From positions 1 to 64,000 of the forward strand of contig SVPP01000001.1 of assembly GCA_015065765.1 (NCBI GenBank): DNA of 64,000 bases. Direction: 5' to 3'. Shown piece by piece: positions 63,824 to 64,000 of this stretch (position 1 is its first letter; every line of letters starts with the position of its first letter). The notes beneath the pieces are model-generated. The model was not told where the DNA came from and did not search any database. It worked only from the letters and a program-made list of their open reading frames with translations. The DNA is from Oscillospiraceae bacterium. Its GTDB lineage: Bacteria > Bacillota > Clostridia > Oscillospirales > Acutalibacteraceae. The position numbers and the translations under genes are program-made.

Positions 63824-64000
63824 TGCCACTTAATAAAGATATCAAAAAAGTTCTTGTAATCGGTTCAGGTCCCATCGTTATCGGACAGGCTGCTGAATTT
63901 GACTATGCAGGTGCACAGGCTTGTCGTGTTCTTAAAGATGCAGGTCTTGATGTTGTTCTTGTAAACTCAAACCCTGCTACAATCATGACAGATAAAGCTC
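63823..64000 (+). CDS. carB: carbamoyl-phosphate synthase large subunit, N-terminal part (cut by window end)
   Basis: [33 protein letters not shown]... is the conserved N-terminus of the large ATP-grasp subunit. 59 codons are seen and the frame is open to the window edge. Start overlaps the carA stop (TGATG), so the two subunits are translationally coupled. Confidence 0.95.
   Translation, partial: MPLNKDIKKVLVIGSGPIVIGQAAEFDYAGAQACRVLKDAGLDVVLVNSNPATIMTDKA

Noticed and set aside
1..64000. CRISPR array, tRNA, rRNA, insertion sequence, prophage or origin
   Set aside because: No direct short repeats with spacers, no recognisable tRNA or rRNA sequence, no transposase or integrase reading frame, and no dnaA-box cluster was noticed.

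Overview
The window reads as chromosomal DNA of a low-GC, spore-forming anaerobic Clostridia, most likely of the Oscillospirales/Ruminococcaceae type. This rests on: a PASTA kinase/phosphatase/RsgA cluster followed by a SpoVM-like peptide; GerW/YtfJ and DUF2953 side by side; a Rex redox repressor; many TTG starts behind strong GGAGG sites; and a very large secreted protein ending in a dockerin, the cohesin-binding module of cellulosomal proteins. I see no tRNA, rRNA, CRISPR array, prophage or insertion sequence. The taxonomic call is inference from gene content.

Layout. Bases 1-6300 lie on the minus strand: a partial sugar-nucleotide-type epimerase, then a compact operon acn-icd-rex-(TIM-barrel isomerase)-(DUF6807) with a good promoter and a candidate Rex operator over its start point. 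Bases 6485-30561 are one long plus-strand housekeeping run: lipoprotein, two-component system, DUF1385, prmC, M50 protease, scpAB, DUF2953, ytfJ, dacF-like, rluB, yicC, remA, gmk, rpoZ, priA, def, fmt, YugP-like protease, rsmB, rlmN, prpC, prkC, rsgA, a 49-aa membrane peptide and a 30-aa spoVM. Both small genes were read directly from the DNA. A GH38-like glycosidase follows, then uvrB-uvrA-nnrD, a small lipoprotein, and a tightly coupled trio of class II aldolase, PI-PLC-like protein and PfkB kinase ending at 42759.

A TetR regulator with a large inverted repeat over its own promoter precedes the 8.6-kb dockerin gene, which carries seven ~260-residue repeat units. After it come an orphan PTS IIC protein, trmB-HAD-nadE, a convergent PAP2 phosphatase, a long-form PRPP synthetase, a cation-diffusion transporter, an ABC-F(YbiT-type)-HAD-ylmH operon, and carA-carB (carB cut by the window end).

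The most interesting items are these. (1) CarA has Gly where the glutaminase nucleophile Cys is expected, with the His and Glu retained. (2) carA is preceded by a textbook-like attenuator: strong promoter, 39-codon leader ORF, and three mutually exclusive hairpins ending in a terminator. (3) rex is co-transcribed with the NADH-generating oxidative TCA branch behind a candidate Rex box. (4) The aldolase/PI-PLC/PfkB trio could form an undescribed inositol-phosphate route. (5) In the ABC-F protein, both halves of one composite ATP site are degenerate.
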